Source: Sphingomonadales bacterium 12-68-11 (lineage in GTDB: Bacteria > Pseudomonadota > Alphaproteobacteria > Sphingomonadales > Sphingomonadaceae). Taken from it: a DNA stretch of 43,135 bases. The position numbers and the translations under genes were made by a program. Below the pieces are notes generated by a model. It saw nothing but the letters and a program-made list of their open reading frames with translations. It ran no database searches and was not told where the DNA came from. Shown piece by piece: positions 8,431 to 16,708 of this stretch; position 1 is the stretch's first letter; each line of letters opens with the position of its first letter. The stretch is taken from positions 1 to 43,135 of the forward strand of contig NCCV01000002.1 of assembly GCA_002279825.1 (NCBI GenBank). The letters are read 5' to 3'.

Positions 8431-9165
8431 ATGGTCCACAATCCCCTGCTGTCGCGCCGCATCGGCCGGTTTCGGCTCGACCGGCTACTGCTGGCGCTGC
8501 TGGCCGCCGGCGCGCTGTTCGTGGCCGGGCGAGCGTGGCTCGCCGAGCATCCCGAGCACGATCCCTGGGCGCCGCTCGATCTTCGCGATCCGCCCGGCTG
8601 GGCGACCCAGCGCAAGCTGGCCGCGCTGCGCGCCGATCCGGGCGAATGCCGCGCGGTGCTCGAGCGCAGCGGGGTGGCGTTCAGCGCGCTGGCGCCGGCG
8701 GGCGAGGGTGCCTGCCGGCGCGACGACCGCACGGTCTTGGCGCAGGCCCCGCTCAGCCCGCGCCAGCCGGCCAGCACCTGCGCGGTGGCGGCGGCTTTCA
8801 CGCTGTGGCTTGACCAGGGCGTGCAGCCGGCGGCGGAGGCCGAACTCGGCGCGCGCGTCGCGCGGATCGAGCATTTCGGGACGTTCTCGTGCCGCCGCCT
8901 CTACGGGCGCGGCGAGGGGCCGTGGAGCGAGCACGCGACCGGCAACGCGCTCGACGTGGCGGCGTTCGTGCTCGCCGACGGGCGGCGCATCGGTGTGCTG
9001 GCCGACTGGAACGGCGGAGACGCGGAAGCGGCCTTCCTGCGCCGGGCCCGCGACGAAGCCTGCCGGGTGTTCGGAACCGTGCTGTCGCCCGATTACAATG
9101 CCGCGCACGCCGACCACTTCCACCTCGACCAGGCGGCGAGGGGGTTTGGCGGGGTGTGCCGCTAG
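8431..9165 (+). CDS. Extensin-like C-terminal domain protein
   Basis: 244 aa; ATG 8431 follows the dnaE2 stop by 2 nt, so it is probably co-transcribed. Residues about 15-35 form one membrane segment (LLLALLAAGALFVAG), leaving the rest periplasmic. The domain has the SEHATGNALDVAAF motif (H168, D175) and HADHFHLD (H226, H229, H231), the metal-binding pattern of the Hedgehog/DD-peptidase fold, plus paired cysteines. The family is called extensin-like by remote similarity; a peptidoglycan hydrolase role is plausible but unproven. Its stop is immediately followed by the stop of convergent phoB (9166), with no intergenic base between. Confidence 0.85.
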   Translation: MVHNPLLSRRIGRFRLDRLLLALLAAGALFVAGRAWLAEHPEHDPWAPLDLRDPPGWATQRKLAALRADPGECRAVLERSGVAFSALAPAGEGACRRDDRTVLAQAPLSPRQPASTCAVAAAFTLWLDQGVQPAAEAELGARVARIEHFGTFSCRRLYGRGEGPWSEHATGNALDVAAFVLADGRRIGVLADWNGGDAEAAFLRRARDEACRVFGTVLSPDYNAAHADHFHLDQAARGFGGVCR

Positions 9166-9855
9166 CTAAACCGGTTCGAGCGCGTAGCCGGCCGAGCGCA
9201 CGGTACGGATCGGATCGCGCGCGTGCTCGACGGCGATCGCCTTGCGCAGGCGGCGGATGTGGACGTCGACCGTGCGTTCCTCGATCTCGCTGCCGGTGCC
9301 CCACACCGCGTCGAGCAACTGGCTGCGCGAGAACACGCGGCGCGGATGCTCCATGAAGAACTTGAGCAGACGGTATTCGGTCGGTCCGATCTGGAGCTGG
9401 CGGCCCTTGCGCTCGACGCGGTGCGCGACCGGATCGAGCTTGATGTCGCCCGCCTCGATCGTTTCTCCGGCCAGTGCCGGGCGCACGCGGCGCAGCACGG
9501 CCGAGACTCGCGCCAGCAGCTCGCGCGGGCTGAACGGCTTGGTGACATAGTCGTCGGCGCCGGTCTCGAGCCCGCGCACGCGGTCGTCCTCGGCCTCGCG
9601 CGCGGTCAGCATGATGATCGGGACATGCGCGGTGGCCTTGTCGCGGCGCAGCCGACGGCACACTTCGATACCGCTGGTCCCTTCGATCATCCAGTCGAGG
9701 ATGACGAGGTCGGGCGCATCCTCGCTGGCATAGACGAGCGCCTCATCGCCATCGGCGGTGACGCGGACTTCGTAGCCTTCGCTTTCAAAGCGATATTCGA
9801 GCAATTCGGCGAGCGCGTGGTCGTCTTCGACCAGCAGCAGTTTCGGCGCTGACAT
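9166..9855 (-). CDS. phoB: Phosphate regulon response regulator PhoB
   Basis: 229 aa with ATG 9855 and AAGGGGA ribosome site. The N-terminal receiver domain has acidic pocket ED(D) at 10-12, phospho-acceptor D54 (VILDWMIEG) and TKPFSP. The C-terminal winged helix has EERTVDVHIRRLRKAI and ends VRSAGYALEP, the OmpR/PhoB class. It is phosphorylated by PhoR under phosphate starvation and activates Pho-box promoters. It is the last gene of the phoR-pstSCAB-phoU-phoB series, 58 bp after phoU. Confidence 0.97.
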   Translation of the reverse strand: MSAPKLLLVEDDHALAELLEYRFESEGYEVRVTADGDEALVYASEDAPDLVILDWMIEGTSGIEVCRRLRRDKATAHVPIIMLTAREAEDDRVRGLETGADDYVTKPFSPRELLARVSAVLRRVRPALAGETIEAGDIKLDPVAHRVERKGRQLQIGPTEYRLLKFFMEHPRRVFSRSQLLDAVWGTGSEIEERTVDVHIRRLRKAIAVEHARDPIRTVRSAGYALEPV

Positions 9856-9913
9856 TGAGTTCCCCTTGGGAGGGGCTAACCACTGTCATATTACACTTGT
9901 GCGTCAAGCTCAG

Positions 9914-10582
9914 TCAGCGCTCGATATCGGTCGGATAGGTTCCGACTGCCGCGAAGTGGACCACTTCGGCGATATTGGTGGCATGGTCGCCGATCCGTTC
10001 GAGATTGCGGGCGATGAACAGAAGTTGCGCCGCGCTGCTGATCGTCGCCGGGTTTTCGACCATGTACGAGACCAAGTTACGGAAGATGCTGTCATAAAAG
10101 GCATCGACTTTGTCGTCGCGCTCGATCACTTCGCGCGCCAGCAGGGGGTCGCGCGCCGCGTAGGCGGTCAGCACGTCGTGGACCATGTCCGCGGCCAGTT
10201 CGCCCATCGCCGGGATCAGCGTCAGCGGTTCGAACCGGCTGCGCCCTTCGATGCGGCCGACGCGCTTGGCGATATTCTTGGCGTAGTCGCCGACGCGTTC
10301 GAGAACGCCGCCGATCTTGAGCGCGGCGACGATCTCGCGCAGGTCGTCGGCCATCGGCGCGCGCAGGGCGAGCGTGCGGATCGCCATCGCATCGACCTCC
10401 ATCTCGAGTTCGTCGAGCTTCTTATCGCGCGCCACCACCGCGGCGCCGAGCGTCTCGTCGCCGCTGACGAGGGCCTCGAGCGATTCCTGGATGGCGAGCT
10501 CGGCGAGGCCGCCCATTTCGGCGATCAGGCCGCGCAGGCGGGTGATATCCTCGTCGAACGCTTTGACGGTATGCTCTGCCAT
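9914..10582 (-). CDS. phoU: Phosphate signalling protein PhoU
   Basis: 222 aa, two three-helix PhoU repeats. Typical motifs: [20 protein letters not shown] at the start, GDYAKNIAKRV mid-protein, and ERIGDHATNIAEVV near the end. PhoU restrains PhoR signalling when phosphate is plentiful, through contact with PstB. The start ATG shares one base with the pstB stop (TAATG), so translation is coupled. Confidence 0.97.
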   Translation of the reverse strand: MAEHTVKAFDEDITRLRGLIAEMGGLAELAIQESLEALVSGDETLGAAVVARDKKLDELEMEVDAMAIRTLALRAPMADDLREIVAALKIGGVLERVGDYAKNIAKRVGRIEGRSRFEPLTLIPAMGELAADMVHDVLTAYAARDPLLAREVIERDDKVDAFYDSIFRNLVSYMVENPATISSAAQLLFIARNLERIGDHATNIAEVVHFAAVGTYPTDIER

Positions 10583-11364
10583 TATCCGTACCGTCCCGTG
10601 ATATAGTCCTTGGTCCGCTCTTCGTGCGGATTGGTGAAGATCTGCGAGGTCTCACCGTACTCGACCAAATTGCCGAGGTGGAAGAACGCCGTGCGCTGCG
10701 ACACGCGCGCCGCCTGCTGCATCGAGTGCGTAACGATCACGATCGCGAAACGGCCCCGCAACTCGTCGATCAGCTCCTCGATTTTCGCGGTCGCGATCGG
10801 ATCGAGCGCCGAGCAGGGCTCGTCCATCAGGATCACTTCGGGATCGACCGCGATCGCGCGGGCGATGCACAGCCGCTGCTGCTGGCCGCCCGACAGCGCG
10901 GTGCCCGAATCGTTCAGGCGATCCTTCACTTCTTCCCACAGGCCGGCGCGGCGCAGCGACTTCTCGACGATCGTATCGAGTTCGGCCTTGCCGTCGGCGA
11001 GACCGTGGATTTTGGGACCGTAGGCGATGTTGTCGTAAATCGACTTGGGGAAGGGGTTGGGTTTCTGGAACACCATGCCGACCCGCGCGCGCAGCTGCAC
11101 CACGTCCATGCCCGACGTGTAGATGTCCGCGCCGTCGAGTTCGATCACGCCTTCGACGCGCGCAGAAGCGATCGTGTCGTTCATGCGGTTGAGCGTCCGC
11201 AGGAAAGTGGACTTGCCGCAGCCGGACGGACCAATGAACGCGGTCACGAACTCGGTCGGGATGTCGATCGACACTTTGTCGATGGCCTTTTTCGGACCGT
11301 AGAACACCGACACGTCGCGGGCGCGCATCTTCGGTTCGGCAGGGGAGATCGGATCTGTCACCAT
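10582..11364 (-). CDS. pstB: Phosphate ABC transporter ATP-binding protein PstB
   Basis: 260 aa from ATG 11364, which overlaps the end of pstA by 7 nt; longer upstream readings lie inside pstA. Walker [10 protein letters not shown] at residue 45, signature LSGGQQQR, Walker [14 protein letters not shown], and H-loop [12 protein letters not shown]. It drives ATP-dependent phosphate import with PstA/PstC and carries the signal to PhoU/PhoR at the inner membrane. Confidence 0.97.
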   Translation of the reverse strand: MVTDPISPAEPKMRARDVSVFYGPKKAIDKVSIDIPTEFVTAFIGPSGCGKSTFLRTLNRMNDTIASARVEGVIELDGADIYTSGMDVVQLRARVGMVFQKPNPFPKSIYDNIAYGPKIHGLADGKAELDTIVEKSLRRAGLWEEVKDRLNDSGTALSGGQQQRLCIARAIAVDPEVILMDEPCSALDPIATAKIEELIDELRGRFAIVIVTHSMQQAARVSQRTAFFHLGNLVEYGETSQIFTNPHEERTKDYITGRYG

Positions 11365-12605
11365 TTTTTCTCGAACCGGTTGCGGAGGTAGATGGCAAGG
11401 CCGTTCATCACCAGGAGGAACAGCAGCAGGACGATGATCGCGGCGCTGGTGCGCTCGACGAAACCGCGGTCGATCTCGTCGGACCACAGGAAGATCTGCA
11501 CCGGCAGCACTGTCGCCGGATCGGTGAACCCCGACGGCGGCGTGGCGACGAAGGCGCGCATGCCGATCATCAGCAGCGGCGCGGTTTCGCCGAGCGCGCG
11601 CGCCATGCCGATGATCGTGCCGGTGAGGATGCCGGGCAGGGCGAGCGGCAGCACGTGGTGGAACACGACCTGGATCGGGCTTGCGCCGATCGCCAGTGCG
11701 CCGTCGCGGATCGAGGGCGGCACCGCCTTGATCGCGTTGCGTCCGGAGATCACGATCACGGGCATCGTCATCAGGGCCAGGGTCATGCCGCCGATCAACG
11801 GCGCCGAACGCATGTTCGGGAACAGCGTCAGGAACACCGCCAGCCCGAGCAGGCCGAAGATGATCGACGGGACCGCGGCGAGATTGTTGATCGAAACTTC
11901 GATCAGATCGGTCCAGCGGTTCCGCGGCGCGTATTCCTCGAGGTAGAGCGCGGCGAGCACGCCGACCGGGAACGCCAGCAGCAGGGTGACCAGCATGGTC
12001 AGCATCGAGCCCTTGAGCGCGCCCCAGATGCCCGCCATCTGCGGATCGGTCGCGTCCGAGCGGGTCATGAACCCGAAGTCGAACCGATCGGCAAGCGCGC
12101 CGCTGCCCGCCAGGCGATCGGCGAGCGGGCCCAGTTCGGCATGGCCGTCGCCCGAGAAAGCGGCCGACAAGTCTTCGCTGACCGGGATGTCGAACTCGGA
12201 CCGTTGCCGCAGCAGCGCCGGATCGGCGGCGATCTGCTCGGCGACGACCCGCCAGCCATCGGGATGAAGCTGCTCGGCCGCATCGCGGCCGAGCGCCCGC
12301 TCGGTGCTGAACCGGACCACGTCGGGCAGGCCTTGCCCTTCGAGCGAGCGGACCGCCGCGCTTTCGTCCGGCATGTCGGGCATCGACAGCCCGACGTCGC
12401 CGAAGTCGATCGGCACCGTCAGCGATGCACGCTGGAAGCCGCCCGCGCCGCTCATCGTCATCGTCACGAGCAGGAACACCAGCACCGCGAGCGAAATCAA
12501 GATCGCGGCCAGACCGGCGAACTTGAAGCGACGCTCGGCAGCGTAGCGCTGCTTGAGGCGCTTCTCGAACGCCGGCGTGCGCGTGGTGGCGATAGGGTCA
12601 GTCAT
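11358..12605 (-). CDS. pstA: Phosphate ABC transporter permease PstA
   Basis: 415 aa, longer than the ~290 aa E. coli form because of an N-terminal extension (first membrane span near residues 30-50, then a periplasmic region of ~130 residues) seen in many alphaproteobacterial PstA proteins. The core permease from about residue 180 has several membrane segments, with the EAA-type loop around [19 protein letters not shown]. It overlaps pstC by 8 nt and pstB by 7 nt, consistent with tight coupling. Confidence 0.95.
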   Translation of the reverse strand: MTDPIATTRTPAFEKRLKQRYAAERRFKFAGLAAILISLAVLVFLLVTMTMSGAGGFQRASLTVPIDFGDVGLSMPDMPDESAAVRSLEGQGLPDVVRFSTERALGRDAAEQLHPDGWRVVAEQIAADPALLRQRSEFDIPVSEDLSAAFSGDGHAELGPLADRLAGSGALADRFDFGFMTRSDATDPQMAGIWGALKGSMLTMLVTLLLAFPVGVLAALYLEEYAPRNRWTDLIEVSINNLAAVPSIIFGLLGLAVFLTLFPNMRSAPLIGGMTLALMTMPVIVISGRNAIKAVPPSIRDGALAIGASPIQVVFHHVLPLALPGILTGTIIGMARALGETAPLLMIGMRAFVATPPSGFTDPATVLPVQIFLWSDEIDRGFVERTSAAIIVLLLFLLVMNGLAIYLRNRFEKKW

Positions 12606-13983
12606 AAGCCTCGCGGAACCGCTTGACGACGCGCAGGGCGATGAAATTGAGCGCCAGCGTGACCATGAACAGCACGAACCCGAGCGCGAACGCGCTCAGC
12701 GTCGCGGGGTGATCGAAACTGCCTTCGCCGGTCAACATGGCGACGATTTGGAAGGTCACGGTGGTCATCGCCTCGAGCGGATTGGCGCTGAGATTGGCGG
12801 CGGCGCCCGCCGCCATGACTACGATCATGGTTTCGCCGATCGCCCGGCTGACCGCGAGCATGACCCCGGCGACGATGCCCGGCAGCGCCGCGGGCACCAG
12901 CACGCGGCGGATCGTCTCGTTGGTGGTGGCGCCCATCGCCAGGCTGCCGTCACGCATCGCCTGCGGCACCGCGGCGATGGAATCGTCGGCCATCGAGGAC
13001 ACGAACGGGATGATCATCACCCCCATGACCAGCCCTGCGGCGAGCGCGCTTTCGCTTGAAGCGTTGGCAATGCCGACCGCCTGCGCCGCGTCGCGGATTG
13101 CCGGGGCCACTGTCAGCGCGGCGAAATAGCCATAGACCACGGTCGGCACGCCGGCGAGGATCTCGAGCATCGGCTTAAGCCACTTGCGCCAGGCGGGCGC
13201 GGCATATTGCGTCAGGTAGATCGCGCTCATCAAGCCGAGCGGGATGGCCACGATCATCGCGATGATCGCGCCGATGTAGATCGTCCCCCAGAACAGCGGC
13301 AGCGCGCCATAGCGCGAGGGGTCCGGATTGTCGGCATTGCCCATGGGATCGGGGCCCCAGTGGGTGCCGAACAGGAAATCGACCGGCGAGACCATGCCGA
13401 AGAAGCGCACCGTCTCGAACACCAGGCTGACGAAAATGCCGAGCGTGGTCAGCACCGCCACCAGCGAGGCGAGCAGCAGCACCCCCATCACGGTGCGCTC
13501 GACTTTGCTGCGCGCCCGGAAGTCGGGTTTGACGCGCAGGAACGACCACACCCCGCCGAGGAAGGCGAGCACCAGCGTGACCGCAAGCCCGATCAGGTTG
13601 TAGCGGGCGGTCGCTTCCCGGAACGGTTCGACCAGATCGCGCGCGGCGGGGTTGAACACCGCCCTCGCGCCCCCGGTCGCGACCGCCTGGGCTTCGGCGA
13701 GCAGTGTCTGGCGCTGCAAGCCGAACGGCGGCAGGTCGGCCGCGGCCGAGCTTGCGAGCACCGACTGGGTGATGAGCTGGGGCGCCGCCGCGCTCCACAC
13801 CACCGTGAACAGGAGCACCGGCAGGACGACCCAGAACGCCACGTACCACGCGTGGTACTCTGGCAAGGCCGCCAGCCGGATGCTTGGATCCTTGCGCTTG
13901 AAGCTCCACGCGCGGGCACGCGCGGCGAGCCAGGCGGCAAGACCCAAGCCCAATGCGAGCAGGAGGAGAAAGGCCGGCGACAT
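12598..13983 (-). CDS. pstC: Phosphate ABC transporter permease PstC
   Basis: 461 aa from ATG 13983 (MSPAFLLLLALGLGLAAWLA); earlier starts would extend into the pstS end. The N-terminal extension carries membrane spans plus a soluble region, then the binding-protein-dependent permease core. The EAA-like motif is AVPQAMRDGSLAMGATTNE. It pairs with PstA to form the phosphate channel. It lies 19 bp after the pstS stop. Confidence 0.95.
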   Translation of the reverse strand: MSPAFLLLLALGLGLAAWLAARARAWSFKRKDPSIRLAALPEYHAWYVAFWVVLPVLLFTVVWSAAAPQLITQSVLASSAAADLPPFGLQRQTLLAEAQAVATGGARAVFNPAARDLVEPFREATARYNLIGLAVTLVLAFLGGVWSFLRVKPDFRARSKVERTVMGVLLLASLVAVLTTLGIFVSLVFETVRFFGMVSPVDFLFGTHWGPDPMGNADNPDPSRYGALPLFWGTIYIGAIIAMIVAIPLGLMSAIYLTQYAAPAWRKWLKPMLEILAGVPTVVYGYFAALTVAPAIRDAAQAVGIANASSESALAAGLVMGVMIIPFVSSMADDSIAAVPQAMRDGSLAMGATTNETIRRVLVPAALPGIVAGVMLAVSRAIGETMIVVMAAGAAANLSANPLEAMTTVTFQIVAMLTGEGSFDHPATLSAFALGFVLFMVTLALNFIALRVVKRFREAYD

Positions 13984-14002
13984 GGTTGCGCCCGGGGCTC
14001 GC

Positions 14003-15049
14003 TTAGTTGAGGTCGGCTGCGGTGAGCGTCGGGAACTGCGTCGCGGCAGTCCGGCTGCGCGCGGCGACTTCATCGGAGTTTGCGACCAACCCGATCGCGG
14101 TCAGCGGACCGCCCCGGACCCCGGCATTGACCCATTCGAGCACGAACTCGCGCAGGCCGGGGATGGCGTCCAGATGCGCCTTCTTGACGTAGATGAACAT
14201 CGCGCGCGCCCCCGGATACTGGCCGCTGGCGATGCTGTCGTAGGTCGGCTCGACCCCGTTCATCGGCAGGCCCTTGAGCTCTTCGAGGTTCTCTTCGAGA
14301 TAGGAATAACCAAACACGCCGACAGCGTTCGGATTGCCCTCGATCTTCTGCACAATGAGATTGTCCTGTTCGCCCTGATCGACATAGGCGCCGTCCGAGC
14401 GGACTTCGGTACAAACCTTCTCGTGCTCCTCCTCGTTGCTGTCCTTGAGAGCGGCCATCGCGGGATCGGTGTCGCAGCCGACCGTCAGGATCAGTTCGGC
14501 GAACGAGTCGCGCGTCCCGGAGGTAGTCGGCGGCCCATACACCAGGATCGGCTGGTCGGGCAGCGAGGGATCGACGTCGCGCCAGGTGCGCGCGGTCTGC
14601 TCTTTGCCGAACGGACGCGCGGCCAGCGCGCGATAGACCAGTTCCGGCGACAGGTTCATCGCGATGCCATTTCGGGCGGAGGCCAGCGCGAGGCCGTCGT
14701 AGCCGATCTGGATCTCAACGACTTCGGTGACGCCATTGGCCTGGCAAGCGGCGAACTCGTCGTCGTGCATCCGGCGCGAAGCGTTGGCGATGTCGGGGGT
14801 GTTGGCGCCGACGCCTTTGCAGAACAAGCTGATGCCGCCGCCGGTGCCGGTCGATTCGATGATCGGCGACTTGAACTCGGGCTGCGAGCGGGCGAACTGC
14901 TCGGCGACCGCCTTGGCGAAGGGATAGACCGTCGAGGAACCGACGGCGCGGACCGAATCGCGGCTTGCGCCGTCGCCGCTGGCGCCGCAGGATGCTAGCA
15001 GGAACGCGCTCGCGAGCACGGGAATAAGGGACAAGGTTTGGCGTTTCAT
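14003..15049 (-). CDS. pstS: Phosphate-binding lipoprotein PstS
   Basis: 348 aa. The N-terminus has a lipoprotein signal (lipobox LLASC, lipidated Cys about residue 21), so it is probably membrane-anchored rather than free. Phosphate-binding motifs: VGSSTVYPFAKAVAEQF, ESTGTGGGISLFCKGV, and PPTTSGTRDSFAELIL. The periplasmic protein delivers phosphate to PstCA. First gene of the transporter set, separated from phoR by 109 bp holding a Pho-box-like site. Confidence 0.96.
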   Translation of the reverse strand: MKRQTLSLIPVLASAFLLASCGASGDGASRDSVRAVGSSTVYPFAKAVAEQFARSQPEFKSPIIESTGTGGGISLFCKGVGANTPDIANASRRMHDDEFAACQANGVTEVVEIQIGYDGLALASARNGIAMNLSPELVYRALAARPFGKEQTARTWRDVDPSLPDQPILVYGPPTTSGTRDSFAELILTVGCDTDPAMAALKDSNEEEHEKVCTEVRSDGAYVDQGEQDNLIVQKIEGNPNAVGVFGYSYLEENLEELKGLPMNGVEPTYDSIASGQYPGARAMFIYVKKAHLDAIPGLREFVLEWVNAGVRGGPLTAIGLVANSDEVAARSRTAATQFPTLTAADLN

Positions 15050-15149
15050 AGGTTCGAACCCCCGCAGAATAAACGACGGGAATCTCGCGGGAGACCGCGC
15101 GAATCCACGTCAACGACTTGTCCCCTAAGAGGACCGATGTTGGAGTTGT

Positions 15150-15167
15150 AAGACAGCTTCATGACAT
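15150..15167 (-). promoter_or_regulatory. Candidate Pho box upstream of pstS
   Basis: On the minus strand it reads ATGTCAT-GAAG-CTGTCTT: two 7-bp repeats, each 6/7 to CTGTCAT, with the canonical 4-bp spacer. It lies about 100 bp before the pstS start and overlaps the last codons of phoR. A PhoB dimer binding here would activate pstSCAB-phoU-phoB. No convincing -10 was assigned. Confidence 0.6.
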
Positions 15168-16364
15168 CGCTGCCGCTTCTTCGGGCACCATCGGGATCCG
15201 CACGGTGACGGTGGTGCCTTCACCCTGCTGGCTGGCGATATCGAGCCGTCCGCGATGCCGGTCTACGATGTGCTTGACGATCGCCAGGCCCAGCCCGGTC
15301 CCGCCGGCGGCGCGGCTGCGGCCCGGGTCGGTGCGGTAGAACCGGCGGGTCAGGTGCGGGATGTGCTCGGGTGCGATGCCGTCCCCCCGATCACGCACGG
15401 TGATGACCGCCATATGCCGGTCGTCGTAGCTCAGCCCGATGGTCACGCGAGTGCCCGGCGCGGCGTATTTCAGCGCATTGTCCACCAGGTTGCGGACCAG
15501 TTGCTCGAGCTGTTTGTGGTCGCCGCGGGCCAGCAGCCGGTCATCGGGCACCGCAAACTCGAGCCGCTCCTGCCGCTCGGCGCCGGCGCCATCGCGCGAG
15601 GCTTGCGGGATCAGCAGCGAGAGATCGACGTGTTCGCGCGGCTGATCATGCTTCTCGGCCTCGACGCGCGATAGCGACATCAAGTCATCGACCAAGCTCT
15701 GCAGGCGCCTGGCTTCGCGCAGGACGATCGCGTGGAAACGGCTGGCGCGCTTGGGCTCGATCGCTTCGCCTTCCTCGATCAGCGTCTCCATGTAGCCGAT
15801 GATCGAGGCGAGCGGGGTGCGCAGTTCGTGGCTGGCATTGGCGACGAAGTCGGTGTGTGCGCGGCTGACGTCGGCCTCGGCAGTCCGGTCGACCAGCTCG
15901 ATCAGGCAATAGCGGTCGTCGATCGGCTGGCGGGTCATGTGCCAGCTGCTGCGCGGAGTCGTCAGCCCCTGGATCGTGGCGGCGCCGCCCCCGTGCCGCG
16001 ACAGCAGATCGACCGCCGCCGGGTGGCGGAACGCGACGCGCGCATCCTGCCCGATGATATGCGTCCCGATCGCTTCGCGCGCGGCCGCGTTGGCGACGAT
16101 GATCCGGCTGCCATCGAGCATCAGCACGGGCAGCCCGGAATGCTCGATCAGGTCGCGCATGCCCGAGCGGGTGAGCTGCATGCCTTCGGGCTGCTGGGTG
16201 GACATCGGCGCGACGGGCTGGGGCGCGACGAGCCAGAACGACACGATCCAGACTGCCACCGCAGCGCTCGCGAGCCACGGGCTTTCTCCGGCCGCGACCA
16301 GCACACCGCCGGTCGCGAGAGCGAGCACGATGCCGGCGATAGGAATGGTTCGACCTTCGGTCAC
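15159..16364 (-). CDS. phoR: Phosphate regulon sensor histidine kinase PhoR
   Basis: 401 aa from GTG 16364. Two N-terminal membrane spans (about residues 5-25 and 30-47), a PAS-like domain (about 70-165), HisKA with phospho-accepting H179 (NASHELRTPLASIIGY), then HATPase with LVDNALKYA (N box), DRGDGIAPEHI and GGTGLGLAIVKHI. It senses PstSCAB-PhoU state and phosphorylates PhoB. First gene of the leftward phosphate block; its 3' end overlaps the proposed Pho box. Confidence 0.96.
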   Translation of the reverse strand: MTEGRTIPIAGIVLALATGGVLVAAGESPWLASAAVAVWIVSFWLVAPQPVAPMSTQQPEGMQLTRSGMRDLIEHSGLPVLMLDGSRIIVANAAAREAIGTHIIGQDARVAFRHPAAVDLLSRHGGGAATIQGLTTPRSSWHMTRQPIDDRYCLIELVDRTAEADVSRAHTDFVANASHELRTPLASIIGYMETLIEEGEAIEPKRASRFHAIVLREARRLQSLVDDLMSLSRVEAEKHDQPREHVDLSLLIPQASRDGAGAERQERLEFAVPDDRLLARGDHKQLEQLVRNLVDNALKYAAPGTRVTIGLSYDDRHMAVITVRDRGDGIAPEHIPHLTRRFYRTDPGRSRAAGGTGLGLAIVKHIVDRHRGRLDIASQQGEGTTVTVRIPMVPEEAAAMS

Positions 16365-16454
16365 GCTGCCAGCCTACCCGCCGTGCCGGGTGCGTCCAGC
16401 CAGAAAACGCCGCCACCAATCGAAAGACTCGGCGATGATGGCGCTGCGACCGAT

Positions 16455-16529
16455 TGGTGACCCCTACGGGAATCGAACCCGTGTTTCAGCCGTGAGAGGG
16501 CCGCGTCCTAACCGCTAGACGAAGGGGCC
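16455..16529 (-). tRNA. tRNA-Glu (anticodon CTC)
   Basis: 75 nt including an encoded CCA. It starts GGCCCCTTCGTCTAGCGG and has anticodon loop CTCTCAC, T-arm GGTTCGATTCC and acceptor 3' strand AGGGGTC then A-CCA. The acceptor pairs GGCCCCT/AGGGGTC with one G-U. It decodes GAG. Confidence 0.97.
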
Positions 16530-16554
16530 GAAGCCAGTCGATCTCGCCGGTGCG

Positions 16555-16629
16555 TGGTGACCCCTACGGGATTCGAACCCGTATTTCAGCCGTGAAAGGG
16601 CCGCGTCCTAACCCTTAGACGAAGGGGCC
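16555..16629 (-). tRNA. tRNA-Glu (anticodon TTC)
   Basis: 75 nt with encoded CCA; anticodon loop CTTTCAC. It differs from the CTC copy 25 bp away at only five positions: two in the D-loop, the wobble base, one in the variable region and one in the T-loop. It decodes GAA (and GAG by wobble). Confidence 0.97.
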
Positions 16630-16708
16630 ATGCCTGACTGGCGAGGGGGCGCACTTAGTGGGGGGGGCTGGCGCGGTCAAGTACCGGAAAACAGCGCGGG
16701 CGAAGGGG

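Noticed and set aside
9883..9889. CTGTCAT matching a Pho half-box before phoB
   Set aside because: It points away from phoB and lacks a second repeat at the right spacing; kept only as a chance match.
10624..11391. Plus-strand open frame opposite pstB
   Set aside because: GC-rich antisense shadow of a clear ABC ATPase gene; no ribosome site or domain.
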